Positions 55,761 through 62,409 of a stretch of DNA of 64,000 nucleotides are shown here, one piece after another. The DNA comes from a virus: IMG/VR virus record IMGVR_UViG_3300049846_001037, positions 141,427 to 205,426 of that record. One strand, written 5' to 3'. Each line of letters opens with the position of its first letter. The stretch's first letter is position 1. A program made the translations under genes and the position numbers. Below the pieces are notes generated by a model, which ran no database searches, was not told the origin of the DNA, and worked only from the letters and a program-made list of their open reading frames with translations.

Positions 55761-55811
55761 TTATCGAACCCGCAGTTTCTTGCCGCTCTTCCCACGTCGG
55801 ATGAGGCTCAT
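55761..55811 (-). CDS. Basic microprotein, 16 residues
   Basis: MSLIRRGKSGKKLRVR with a full GGAGGATGTC ribosome-binding site, stronger than many long genes here. It resembles the 18-residue basic frame at 45.4 kb in size, charge and its Ser after Met. Confidence 0.5.
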   Translation of the reverse strand: MSLIRRGKSGKKLRVR

Positions 55812-55839
55812 GACATCCTCCTTCGGTTGATATCACTTC

Positions 55840-56253
55840 TTAGAAGAAGCCGTTGTACTTCACAGCTTCCCTGATGCTGTTGACGATCCGTGCCTTCGCA
55901 GCCCTGTCGAAGTTCTCCATCACGTTGTTCATGATGCCACTGGAGGTGACGGCTCGGCTGCTCTCGTTCAGGACGTTCTCCGTGAGGTGTTTCAGGAACC
56001 GCTCCAGCTTCTCTGACTCAGGAACCTTCTTGTTCTCCTGCAGAGCCTTGGCCATGTCGATGTAGAGCCCCAGCCACTTGTGGTAAGCAGCGTGGTCGCA
56101 GGCATTGGAGCCCCACGTCAGGAACTTATGCATGTCCTCAGCAGCCTTCTCCTTGTAGGACGCCATCAAGGCGGACATGCCCTGATGTTCCGTCCACATC
56201 CAGTTGATGCAGGCTTGCAGGTTGAGCTTGGACTTCTTCTTCACTGTAGCCAT
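55840..56253 (-). CDS. Unknown helical protein
   Basis: A 137-residue helical protein with Trp/His-rich first half (WMWTEHQG, HKFLTWGSNACDHAAYHKW). Family unknown. AGGAG precedes the ATG. Confidence 0.76.
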   Translation of the reverse strand: MATVKKKSKLNLQACINWMWTEHQGMSALMASYKEKAAEDMHKFLTWGSNACDHAAYHKWLGLYIDMAKALQENKKVPESEKLERFLKHLTENVLNESSRAVTSSGIMNNVMENFDRAAKARIVNSIREAVKYNGFF

Positions 56254-56261
56254 GACATCTC

Positions 56262-56429
56262 CTACTTAGAGCGAATGGGCTTGGCTTGAGGACGCCCCTT
56301 CTTCTTGCAGTTCGGGCAGGGCTTCTTGCGTTTGTCGTTGGCTTTCTCCAACTTCCTCAGTTCAGCCTGAGGTGTAGTTCGGGAGAACTCAGCCTTCCCC
56401 GTCTTGGGGTTGAATTCGATCTTGATCAT
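56262..56429 (-). CDS. Small zinc-knuckle basic protein, 55 residues
   Basis: MIKIEFNPKTGKAEFS..., then CPNCKKKGRPQ with a GRP and basic tail: a possible single zinc knuckle with DNA- or RNA-binding tail. ATGA coupling to the gene upstream. Confidence 0.7.
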   Translation of the reverse strand: MIKIEFNPKTGKAEFSRTTPQAELRKLEKANDKRKKPCPNCKKKGRPQAKPIRSK

Positions 56430-56674
56430 TGGATGTACTCCTCAGCAGCGTCCATCGCCATCTGGGCTTTGCCTTGACCATGAGCAGCATAGCGGGTCTC
56501 CTCGACCAACCAACGCTTGGTGCCCATCTTACCAGGCAGCGGAATCTTCACCGTGAGGACTCCCACCCCATTGTAGGTCATCACTTGGAACTTGATGCCG
56601 CTCTTATGCTCGGCCGTGAAGTCCGTCTCTGGGCGATGGACATCAGGCACCCACTTCAGTTTGGGTCGCTTCAT
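56426..56674 (-). CDS. Unknown small protein
   Basis: An 82-residue protein (KRPKLKWVPDVHRPETDF...) with a beta sheet and a C-terminal AHGQGKAQMAMDAAEEY helix. The layout resembles small double-stranded-RNA-type folds, without real evidence. Coupled both sides. Confidence 0.72.
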   Translation of the reverse strand: MKRPKLKWVPDVHRPETDFTAEHKSGIKFQVMTYNGVGVLTVKIPLPGKMGTKRWLVEETRYAAHGQGKAQMAMDAAEEYIQ

Positions 56675-56958
56675 TGCTCCACCTCTTTGGTCAGAGATTG
56701 GCAGAGTTGGTAGTAGCTGCCATTGCCTAAAGCTGTGGGACTGCCATAGAGCTTCCAGCCATCCTGGAGCATTTGGTTGACTCGCCTGCTCAGGTCATCC
56801 TCGCTGCTATCGCAGACCATCGAGTAGACCGTCACCTTCTTCGGCACCTTCTGCTCCTTCGCCCCAGACAACTGGAAGGGGACGAAGACCGCCAAGAAGA
56901 CGAGACACATCAGCGATGCCCAACCTTGTGGCGTGAGACGCTTGAAGAACTTCTTCAT
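56671..56958 (-). CDS. Membrane-anchored DUF1737-like protein
   Basis: A 95-residue protein with an N-terminal membrane segment (residues 12-32) and the same NQMLQDGWKLYGSPT plus final Q-strand pattern as the secreted protein at 31.7 kb. These look like distant paralogues. Outer face of the inner membrane is likely. Confidence 0.75.
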   Translation of the reverse strand: MKKFFKRLTPQGWASLMCLVFLAVFVPFQLSGAKEQKVPKKVTVYSMVCDSSEDDLSRRVNQMLQDGWKLYGSPTALGNGSYYQLCQSLTKEVEQ

Positions 56959-56968
56959 GGCTGGCTCC

Positions 56969-57505
56969 TCAGATGAACTTCACCTTGATGGCGACGATGT
57001 TGCCCTTGGCGTCTTCACGGGTGTAGGCGGTGTAGGAGCCATCGCCGTAACCGCTGCTCGACACGGCTCCGTGAGGCATGACGCCACCGTGGTTCTCGTG
57101 GTTGGGGTCTTCCTCGTTGCCGCAGGTGAGGGAGCAGGCGGCAGCGTAGAAGGGAGCCCCGCCATCCTTGTCCTTGTCCTTCGCCATCTTCTCCCATTGC
57201 TTGGTGATCTTGCCCACCGACTCCGAAGCCTTGCGGTAGAACTTGTCATCGAAGATGGACATCTGACCGCTGTCCACGCCGCAGTCGATGTTGAGGGCGA
57301 TCCACTTGTCGGCAGGCTTCGCCTTGGCGTGGGTCACGACCAGGCTGGCGACACGTCCCTCACGGTTGAGGTTGGCGGTAGCCTTCCACTCGCCCTTGAG
57401 GACGCCGCTGACGGTACCGGCGCAGATGGTGCCCTTCTCGTAGCAAGGGTCGGAGATGCGGACTTTGCCGGTCTCGATGGTGAAGGTTCCGATGGACTTC
57501 TTCAT
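56969..57505 (-). CDS. Unknown protein with SDPCY and VDSGQ motifs
   Basis: A 178-residue beta-rich protein with KVRISDPCYEKGT, a central VDSGQMSIFD and a final GAVSSSGYGDG. I recall this combination in uncharacterised phage and bacterial proteins but cannot name the family with confidence. Probably a soluble, compact fold. Confidence 0.75.
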   Translation of the reverse strand: MKKSIGTFTIETGKVRISDPCYEKGTICAGTVSGVLKGEWKATANLNREGRVASLVVTHAKAKPADKWIALNIDCGVDSGQMSIFDDKFYRKASESVGKITKQWEKMAKDKDKDGGAPFYAAACSLTCGNEEDPNHENHGGVMPHGAVSSSGYGDGSYTAYTREDAKGNIVAIKVKFI

Positions 57506-57508
57506 GGT

Positions 57509-57805
57509 CTACTCCTGAGAAAAGTCGATGCTGATGTTCTTGATGTTGCGGAACGCCTTCCACAAGGCATTCTCCTGCTTCTCGACCATCTCACGGGAGC
57601 CACGCAGAGTCAACCCCAGATTGATGTCGTAGGTGCGGTTCTTCGTCTGCTGGAAGTTGAAGCCCCCACCCGTGACCCTGAACTTCTTGGGGAACCCCTT
57701 GGGCAGACGGCTGTTGACCCGCTCACGAGCCTTCTGCTCGAAGGTCTCGTCATCGAAACGCTGTTCGAAAGGGATCTTGATGGTGACATCCACGATGGTC
57801 TTCAT
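57509..57805 (-). CDS. Unknown protein
   Basis: A 98-residue beta-rich protein (MKTIVDVTIKIPFEQRFD...). Family unknown. Same operon of small genes, three bases from neighbours. Confidence 0.73.
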   Translation of the reverse strand: MKTIVDVTIKIPFEQRFDDETFEQKARERVNSRLPKGFPKKFRVTGGGFNFQQTKNRTYDINLGLTLRGSREMVEKQENALWKAFRNIKNISIDFSQE

Positions 57806-57808
57806 GGC

Positions 57809-58057
57809 TTACTCTCCCTCAGGATGCAGGAACTCTTGGATGTCGTCCGCCTTCCAGTCGCCCTGCTTCTTAGCCCTGATGCGGAATGCCTTCTCGTTGA
57901 GACGTTGGTTGCTGACGGGCATGGAGACCCCAGTCAGGGAAGTCCTCTCAGCGAAGCCCTCGTTCATCTCCGCCACAGCATCATCCAGCGTGATGGTCTT
58001 GGGTATGGGCTTGGTGGAGAGGATTTCCACCTGAACGACGGTCCTGTAGAAAGCCAT
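57809..58057 (-). CDS. Unknown small protein
   Basis: An 82-residue protein with VVQVEILSTKPIPKTITLDDAV, a strand-loop-helix start I recall from small phage proteins. Function unknown. Confidence 0.73.
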   Translation of the reverse strand: MAFYRTVVQVEILSTKPIPKTITLDDAVAEMNEGFAERTSLTGVSMPVSNQRLNEKAFRIRAKKQGDWKADDIQEFLHPEGE

Positions 58058-58058
58058 G

Positions 58059-58316
58059 TCAGACTCCGGAGAAGGGCTTGCAACGGGTGACTCTGGTCAG
58101 TTTTCTGCCACCAGTCAACTCGGTGATGAGTTCGACTTCACCCTCTAAGGAGTGAGTGGAACCGAACTGAGGAACTGAGGCGTGGGACTTCAAGGAGCGA
58201 GTCCACACGAAGATGTTGCCTTCACGGTCTTCGAACATGAGGGTGTAGTTGTGGGCATTCACAGCCCCTCGTGTCTCCTTGACGTAGACCACCTTACCCG
58301 TGAAGATTGCCTTCAT
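58059..58316 (-). CDS. Unknown beta-rich protein, OB-like
   Basis: An 85-residue protein of alternating strands (AIFTGKVVYVKETRG ... LEGEVELITEL) consistent with a small OB-type barrel. No family recognised; nucleic-acid binding is possible. Confidence 0.7.
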   Translation of the reverse strand: MKAIFTGKVVYVKETRGAVNAHNYTLMFEDREGNIFVWTRSLKSHASVPQFGSTHSLEGEVELITELTGGRKLTRVTRCKPFSGV

Positions 58317-58318
58317 GG

Positions 58319-58624
58319 CTACACCAGAGAGCAGGCAACACGGTGGGCGGCCAGCAAGTCGGCAGCACCCTCATCGCCATCACCGTTGGTGTAATCGTAC
58401 TTCTTCTCCAGGTTCTTGGACCATTGGCGGTAGAACGCCATGTCGGGCAGGTCATCGTGTCCCGTGAAGCAGGTCTCGTCGTCATCAGCGCCAGGGCAGG
58501 TCGAGAGCAGTTCCACCTCAGGCTTTTCCTCCTGCCCCAGCTCCCAGCCCATCTGCTTGAGCAAACGGACCATCTCGTTGGCGACCACGGTCTCGTTCTT
58601 GCTGAGTTTGTAGATGACCTGCAT
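58319..58624 (-). CDS. Unknown acidic protein
   Basis: A 101-residue acidic helical protein (VVANEMVRLLKQMGWELGQEE). GGAGG before this ATG decides the start. Family unknown. Confidence 0.74.
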   Translation of the reverse strand: MQVIYKLSKNETVVANEMVRLLKQMGWELGQEEKPEVELLSTCPGADDDETCFTGHDDLPDMAFYRQWSKNLEKKYDYTNGDGDEGAADLLAAHRVACSLV

Positions 58625-58652
58625 GGCTTCCTCCTGCTCTTGAGTTGACTCC

Positions 58653-58681
58653 ATACTAACTTAAAGAGTACTACTTGTCAA
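58653..58681 (-). promoter_or_regulatory. Sigma70-type promoter; upstream stop inside -35
   Basis: TTGACA, 17 bases, TAGTAT. The TGA of the upstream gene is part of TTGACA. Confidence 0.8.
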
Positions 58682-58944
58682 GCCACCACGGTCAGCCCCC
58701 GCTTCATCTGCTTCTCCCACTCATCCGAATAGGCTTTGGGACGCAACAGGTTCTTTTGCTTGGGATGACCATTGCGATAAGCCCAACGGCAGACATTCTC
58801 AGCATAGTTGCGACCATTACGCCTGACACCCATCTTCCCCAGAAACTTCTCCTCAGCATGTCGAGGGTTCTTGGCTCGTAGGGGCTTATGAGTCCAACAG
58901 CACATGTCGCTGTGGATGATGGCGAAGACATAGTAACGGGGCAT
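58678..58944 (-). CDS. Unknown protein
   Basis: An 88-residue protein beginning MPRYYVFAIIHSDMCCW with a basic middle (MGVRRNGRNYAENVCRW). GGAG precedes the ATG. First gene after cassette 12. Family unknown. Confidence 0.73.
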   Translation of the reverse strand: MPRYYVFAIIHSDMCCWTHKPLRAKNPRHAEEKFLGKMGVRRNGRNYAENVCRWAYRNGHPKQKNLLRPKAYSDEWEKQMKRGLTVVA

Positions 58945-58966
58945 GGGGTTCTCCAAGTGATGTCTT

Positions 58967-58995
58967 AGTATAACTTCCCAGCAGCCACTCGTCAA
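58967..58995 (-). promoter_or_regulatory. Cassette 12 promoter
   Basis: TTGACG, 17 bases, TATACT; 48 bases from the dyad. Confidence 0.83.
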
Positions 58996-59043
58996 CCGTC
59001 GGCCGCAGCCAACTGCCGTCGTTGGGATCTGGGAGCCCCTTGT

Positions 59044-59061
59044 CTACTTAAATTTAAGTAA
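59044..59061. repeat. 18-bp dyad element, copy 12
   Basis: Arms TACTTA/TAAGTA with AATT in the centre; GATGTCCGGTC follows as in copy 4. Confidence 0.88.
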
Positions 59062-59109
59062 GCGCCGATGTCCGGTCGTTGGGCGATGAGCTCTACCCAG
59101 AAAACAGAA

Positions 59110-59134
59110 AAGCCCCACCCTTTCGGATGAGGCT
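59110..59134 (-). terminator. Rho-independent terminator
   Basis: AGCCCCA/TGAGGCT stem with one mismatch, a CCCTTTCGG loop and a TTTTCTG tail. Confidence 0.78.
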
Positions 59135-59197
59135 CTTCTGTGCACCCGGCGTACCACCCTATGCTGATCCATGGGTCATAGGGAACCCGTCTTACAC

Positions 59198-59452
59198 TTA
59201 ATACCGATGCTTGATGGCGGCGAATTGGGCGAAGGTGAGGGTAGGCTTGATGCCCTTCAACTGGCAGTAAGCCTTCCACAACTCTCTGTCGCAGGTGTAT
59301 TCGCCAGGAGTCGGCTCACACTCGATGTTGTCGATGAACTGAGCCGCTGTGTGGGAGTCGATGTCCTCCACACGCTCGAAGCCCCAGATGTCTTTGAGGT
59401 AATTGCGGCTCTCCCTCGAAAGGGGAAAAGCCGTCTTGAGGGTGGCGGACAT
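59198..59452 (-). CDS. Unknown protein
   Basis: An 84-residue helical protein with WKAYCQLKGIKPTLTFAQFAA near its end; the phrase TFAQW/F recurs in the protein at 60.3 kb (MTFAQWQKWV). Family unknown. Confidence 0.73.
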   Translation of the reverse strand: MSATLKTAFPLSRESRNYLKDIWGFERVEDIDSHTAAQFIDNIECEPTPGEYTCDRELWKAYCQLKGIKPTLTFAQFAAIKHRY

Positions 59453-59462
59453 CTTTGACTCC

Positions 59463-59561
59463 TTAGTGGTTGAAGTGCTGTACCACCGCTGCCCCGATGA
59501 CGAACAGGATGGCGATGACGATGACCAGTTCGACCAAGGTGAAGCCTCGTTGGTTACGCAT
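59463..59561 (-). CDS. Prepilin-like microprotein, 32 residues
   Basis: MRNQRGFTLVELVIVIAIL... has the type IV prepilin signal: a short positive leader, glycine before the cut site, phenylalanine at +1, glutamate at +5, then a ~20-residue hydrophobic helix. Nothing but FNH follows the helix, so there is no pilin head domain. The stop lies ten bases from the next start. It could be taken up by the host prepilin peptidase and pilus machinery and disturb it; that is inference. No upstream GGAGG is seen; translation is probably coupled to the gene before it, whose stop lies two bases away. Confidence 0.7.
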   Translation of the reverse strand: MRNQRGFTLVELVIVIAILFVIGAAVVQHFNH

Positions 59562-59563
59562 GA

Positions 59564-59776
59564 CTACCTCGAAGGGGAACGATGGACTTGCTGACGCCAG
59601 ATGTGGGCGGTGATGGTTCGGTCAGCCTCCATCTTCTTGTCCAGAAGCTTGTTGTACTTCCTCCGTCCATAGGCTTGGGCGGCGATGAGCTTGCGGCAGA
59701 GAGCAGCCAGCCTCTTGACATTGCGAGGCGTAGGGTTCTTGAGAGCCGCTTGGATGACTGCCTCTTGCTGCGTCAT
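59564..59776 (-). CDS. Unknown basic helical protein
   Basis: A 70-residue basic helical protein (RNVKRLAALCRKLIAAQAYGRRK). Family unknown. It is directly upstream of the prepilin-like frame. Confidence 0.72.
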   Translation of the reverse strand: MTQQEAVIQAALKNPTPRNVKRLAALCRKLIAAQAYGRRKYNKLLDKKMEADRTITAHIWRQQVHRSPSR

Positions 59777-59788
59777 GTCCGACTCCTA

Positions 59789-59974
59789 CTAGATGAGCTT
59801 CTTGCGGCGGAGTTTGGTCCGCAGGTTCTTGAGAGCCTTGATCTGGTTGCGGAGCTGAACGCCCTCCAGGCTGTGACCCAGATCGTGGATGCTGACGTTC
59901 TGGAGGTAGGTCTTGTACTTCTTCTCCAAGACCTTGATCTCTTCGTTGATGACATCGCTCACACGGAGTCCCAT
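59789..59974 (-). CDS. Unknown helical protein
   Basis: A 61-residue helical protein (VINEEIKVLEKKYKTYL) with a basic end (LRRKKLI). Probably a small coiled coil. Function unknown. Confidence 0.7.
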   Translation of the reverse strand: MGLRVSDVINEEIKVLEKKYKTYLQNVSIHDLGHSLEGVQLRNQIKALKNLRTKLRRKKLI

Positions 59975-59977
59975 GAC

Positions 59978-60313
59978 TTACCTCAAGAGGGATTGGAGTT
60001 GCGTCATTTCCTCGGTCAGAGTTTCATGGCGGCGTTTGGGACTGTTCCAAGAATCAAGATAGTCCCTGTCCACCAGAGCCGCAGCAGCATCCTTGACGGC
60101 TCGTTGGATATGCTTCTGAGGAACCTCAACCTTCATCTTGAGAAGGTCCAAGACCACACCAACCAAGACAGTTGGATTGTAGTCGTTTGCCTTGATCTTG
60201 TCAAGCGCCCTGCTCAGGTTGTTCTCAGTCAGAGATGCCCTGTTGCGACGGAAGTAGTCCATCTCGTCTTGGACATCATCGCAGGCAGTGCTCTGTTCGC
60301 CCCAGGCTCCCAT
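59978..60313 (-). CDS. DUF4259-like protein
   Basis: A 111-residue protein beginning MGAWGEQSTACDDVQDEM, like the MGAWG-x-G-x-F-x-N-D start of DUF4259 proteins, though the rest is less similar. Function unknown. Confidence 0.6.
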   Translation of the reverse strand: MGAWGEQSTACDDVQDEMDYFRRNRASLTENNLSRALDKIKANDYNPTVLVGVVLDLLKMKVEVPQKHIQRAVKDAAAALVDRDYLDSWNSPKRRHETLTEEMTQLQSLLR

Positions 60314-60316
60314 GAC

Positions 60317-60745
60317 TTACCTCAGATGCTTCGGTTGGCGGTTGACCCACTTCTGCCATTGAGCGAAGGTCATGTCCGCAGGCAGGTTGTGGAAGGCGAG
60401 GTACTTCTCGGTGATGCTGTGGTCATCGGGCCAGACTTCCTTGGGCTCCTCTTCACGGTTCTCGATGAAGAGCGCCACCCAGCCCAGAGGCAACTGGCTG
60501 ATGTCCTTGATGCCCTTGGGCTCCCCATCGTACATCTGCTTGATGTACTTGATCTCCGATGGGGTCAGCGTGGTCGTCACCTTGTTGCGAGAGTGGAGCT
60601 GCTTCTTGAAGGCTTCGATCTGAGCCTTCTTCTTCTTGGCGTCTTTCCGCAGATGCTTGACGGTCTTCCGCAGCTCGTCCATGATCTGACCAGCGAGGTC
60701 ATCGTCGGGCTTGGCAATGTGGACAGCGTGGTTTTGGTGAGGCAT
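60317..60745 (-). CDS. Unknown helical protein
   Basis: A 142-residue protein with a basic coiled region (RKDAKKKKAQIEAFKKQL) and a C-terminal MTFAQWQKWVNRQ, similar to a segment of the 59.2 kb protein. GGAGG precedes the chosen ATG. Family unknown. Confidence 0.74.
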   Translation of the reverse strand: MPHQNHAVHIAKPDDDLAGQIMDELRKTVKHLRKDAKKKKAQIEAFKKQLHSRNKVTTTLTPSEIKYIKQMYDGEPKGIKDISQLPLGWVALFIENREEEPKEVWPDDHSITEKYLAFHNLPADMTFAQWQKWVNRQPKHLR

Positions 60746-60770
60746 GGCGTTCCTCCTTGATGTTGAACCC

Positions 60771-60799
60771 ATCATAAACCAAACGCCTTAACTTGTCAA
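60771..60799 (-). promoter_or_regulatory. Sigma70-type promoter; upstream stop inside -35
   Basis: TTGACA, 17 bases, TATGAT. The TGA of the 52-residue gene is part of TTGACA. Confidence 0.82.
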
Positions 60800-60954
60800 T
60801 AGTAGCCCTTCAGCCTAATGAGAGACCAGCGAAGTTTATATAGATTGGTGAGGGCTTCATCAATGGTCTTGATGAACACAGGGCATCCAGCAGTCCTCTT
60901 GAGTCTCTGCATCTTCGTTATCTCTTTGCTGACGATTTCTCCATTGGCTGTCAT
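60796..60954 (-). CDS. Unknown small protein, 52 residues
   Basis: A frame MTANGEIVSKEITKMQRLK... coupled to the TilS gene as ATGA and ending in the next promoter's -35 box. Helical and basic. Function unknown; might be an accessory of TilS, by position only. Confidence 0.7.
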   Translation of the reverse strand: MTANGEIVSKEITKMQRLKRTAGCPVFIKTIDEALTNLYKLRWSLIRLKGYY

Positions 60955-61562
60955 TTGACCTCCAATGCCCTGACCTTCTTTGCGATGACTTTATGCATCC
61001 CAGGGTTGATGAGCAGAGCCTCTGGAACAATGCCATGTCGAACCCTATTACGAGCATGACCCATATCCTCGTTGGTCATGTCCTCAGTCCAAGGAACATG
61101 CTTGTTCTCGGCATAGATGATCAGGTCAGATTTTGTGGTAAGGAGGAAAGGACGGACGACATTCTTATTGCGGTAGGGGATGAGTTTGGGAACCCCATGA
61201 CAGGCACCCATCAGCCATGTCTCAATCTGGTCATCGAGATGATGGGCGGTGATGACTGGGACTTCAAGGCTATGGAAAAACTTGTAGCGTTCATCTCGCC
61301 AGTATTCTTCCCAAGACTTGCTCTTAGGCTTGTCCGAAGAAATCCTCTGAGCAATCATCCCAGTCAGTCCCATCTGGGTGAGGAAGTCCAGAGCCTTGGC
61401 GGAAGTCTCAGTGCCGTGGTCAAAGAAGACAGGGGCAATACGCCGCTTGCCATTGACCCCATGCTTGAGGAAGTGATAGACGGCCATGGAGTCTACGCCA
61501 CCAGAGACGGCAACGTAATGCAACTGGTCATATTGAGGAAGGCTTCCGAGAATCTTTAGCAT
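60951..61562 (-). CDS. tilS: TilS-like tRNA(Ile)-lysidine synthase
   Basis: A PP-loop ATPase: SGGVDSM near residue 20, ITAHHLDDQIETWLM, VRPFL, then DMTNEDMGHARNRVRH, the signature of TilS. TilS changes C34 of tRNA-Ile(CAU) to lysidine, so that it reads AUA instead of AUG. A tRNA-Ile2 gene with CAU lies ~2 kb upstream, which supports the call. At 203 residues it has the catalytic domain without the C-terminal tRNA-binding domains of long TilS. A GTG nine bases upstream is an alternative start. Confidence 0.85.
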   Translation of the reverse strand: MLKILGSLPQYDQLHYVAVSGGVDSMAVYHFLKHGVNGKRRIAPVFFDHGTETSAKALDFLTQMGLTGMIAQRISSDKPKSKSWEEYWRDERYKFFHSLEVPVITAHHLDDQIETWLMGACHGVPKLIPYRNKNVVRPFLLTTKSDLIIYAENKHVPWTEDMTNEDMGHARNRVRHGIVPEALLINPGMHKVIAKKVRALEVK

Positions 61563-61903
61563 AGCGCCCACACCGTCCTGTCTGCCCGCATCTCCACCAA
61601 CCTAGCCCTCTCAGCCTTCTCGTTGGTGTCAGCGAAGTAGAAGTGGTCAGCCTTGTAAGGGTTGTACTTCACCTGCCGCAGTTTGGCTTCGGAGCTCAAC
61701 ACTACACCAAACTCAGGTATCTTGCCAATGACGAAGGCGTGGACATTCTTACGCTTCTGCTCAAGGACTCGCTTATGCCCACCCGGACGAACACGGAATT
61801 CCACATTCGTCACAACCACAGACTTCTCATGCCCCACAACCTTGCCCCCAACCATCAGAGACCAGATGGACTTATGCAGGTTGTAGTAGATGTAGGTCTT
61901 CAT
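61556..61903 (-). CDS. Unknown protein
   Basis: A 115-residue beta-rich protein with basic middle (RPGGHKRVLEQKRKN). First gene of the TilS operon, with AGGAGG before the ATG. Possibly a nucleic-acid-binding partner; family unknown. Confidence 0.74.
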   Translation of the reverse strand: MKTYIYYNLHKSIWSLMVGGKVVGHEKSVVVTNVEFRVRPGGHKRVLEQKRKNVHAFVIGKIPEFGVVLSSEAKLRQVKYNPYKADHFYFADTNEKAERARLVEMRADRTVWALC

Positions 61904-61925
61904 GTCGTCCTCCTTGAGATGGGTT

Positions 61926-61954
61926 AATATAACTTAAGGAGAAAGACATGTCAA
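61926..61954 (-). promoter_or_regulatory. Cassette 13 promoter for the TilS operon
   Basis: TTGACA, 17 bases, TATATT; 45 bases from the dyad. Confidence 0.87.
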
Positions 61955-61999
61955 ACTCCTATCTGCGATCCTGCAGGGACATGGCACCACCTCCTTTCT

Positions 62000-62017
62000 C
62001 TACTTAAATTTAAGTAA
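62000..62017. repeat. 18-bp dyad element, copy 13
   Basis: Arms TACTTA/TAAGTA with AATT in the centre. Confidence 0.88.
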
Positions 62018-62057
62018 CCGACTTCCTCCTCCCGTGTTAGCACCGACGACAGCCCAA

Positions 62058-62094
62058 AACAAAAAACCCCCAGTCGTTAGACTGAGGGCTTTTT
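62058..62094 (-). terminator. Rho-independent terminator of the structured RNA
   Basis: CCCTCAGTC pairs with GACTGGGGG around TAAC, followed by TTTTTTG. Confidence 0.9.
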
Positions 62095-62375
62095 GTAGTT
62101 TGCTGTGGGAACACCGGATTTCTACCGGACTGGTCAGACACCTCTTTTCATAATCCACTTAGTCAGGGCGGGTATCCAGTTCTCGACTAAGTGGTGTAAC
62201 ATATTTCAATCTATAATATAAATAGGTTTTTCCCAACCTTGGCCCTTCTCCTATTTCCCATATGGAAATATGAGTTGGGTTAGAAAGGGGAACGCCTCGT
62301 ATTGTCGGCAGATGGTGATCAAGCCACCCACCGACTGACCTTTGGGCTAGTTCCACAGCAAATTGTTAAAGACCT
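62058..62375 (-). ncRNA. Stand-alone structured RNA, about 315 nt
   Basis: The unit has its own promoter and terminator and no credible reading frame. The ends pair: TTTGCTGTGG near the 5' end with CCACAGCAAA just before the terminator. Inside are several hairpins: GTCGG/CCGAC, CCCAAC/GTTGGG, ATTTCC/GGAAAT, a ten-base CCACTTAGTC/GACTAAGTGG and CCGG/CCGG. I do not find the signatures of tmRNA, RNase P, 6S or group I introns. The family is unknown; a long-stem regulatory RNA or a ribosome- or polymerase-binding RNA are options. Confidence 0.72.
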
Positions 62376-62381
62376 ATCCCT

Positions 62382-62409
62382 ATTATACTGGTTCCTTAGG
62401 GATTTACAA
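62382..62409 (-). promoter_or_regulatory. Promoter of the structured RNA
   Basis: TTGTAA, 16 bases, TATAAT, directly after the stop of the 43-residue gene. The expected start is about 14 bases before the closing stem. Confidence 0.78.

Noticed and set aside
56933-58090. Plus-strand open frame of 385 codons
   Set aside because: It is fully antisense to five well-spaced minus-strand genes with ribosome-binding sites; its Leu/Val/Gly-rich product is typical of an antisense shadow in GC-rich coding DNA.
59582-60760. Plus-strand open frame of 392 codons
   Set aside because: Antisense to four minus-strand genes with correct spacing; low-complexity composition, no start signals.
38273-62017. CRISPR array made of the repeated 18-bp element
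   Set aside because: Copies are 1.0-4.3 kb apart with genes between them, and no unit spacing or spacers exist.
62159-62356. Minus-strand frame of 65 codons inside the structured RNA
   Set aside because: It lies across paired stems, has no Shine-Dalgarno site, and the region has its own promoter, terminator and fold.
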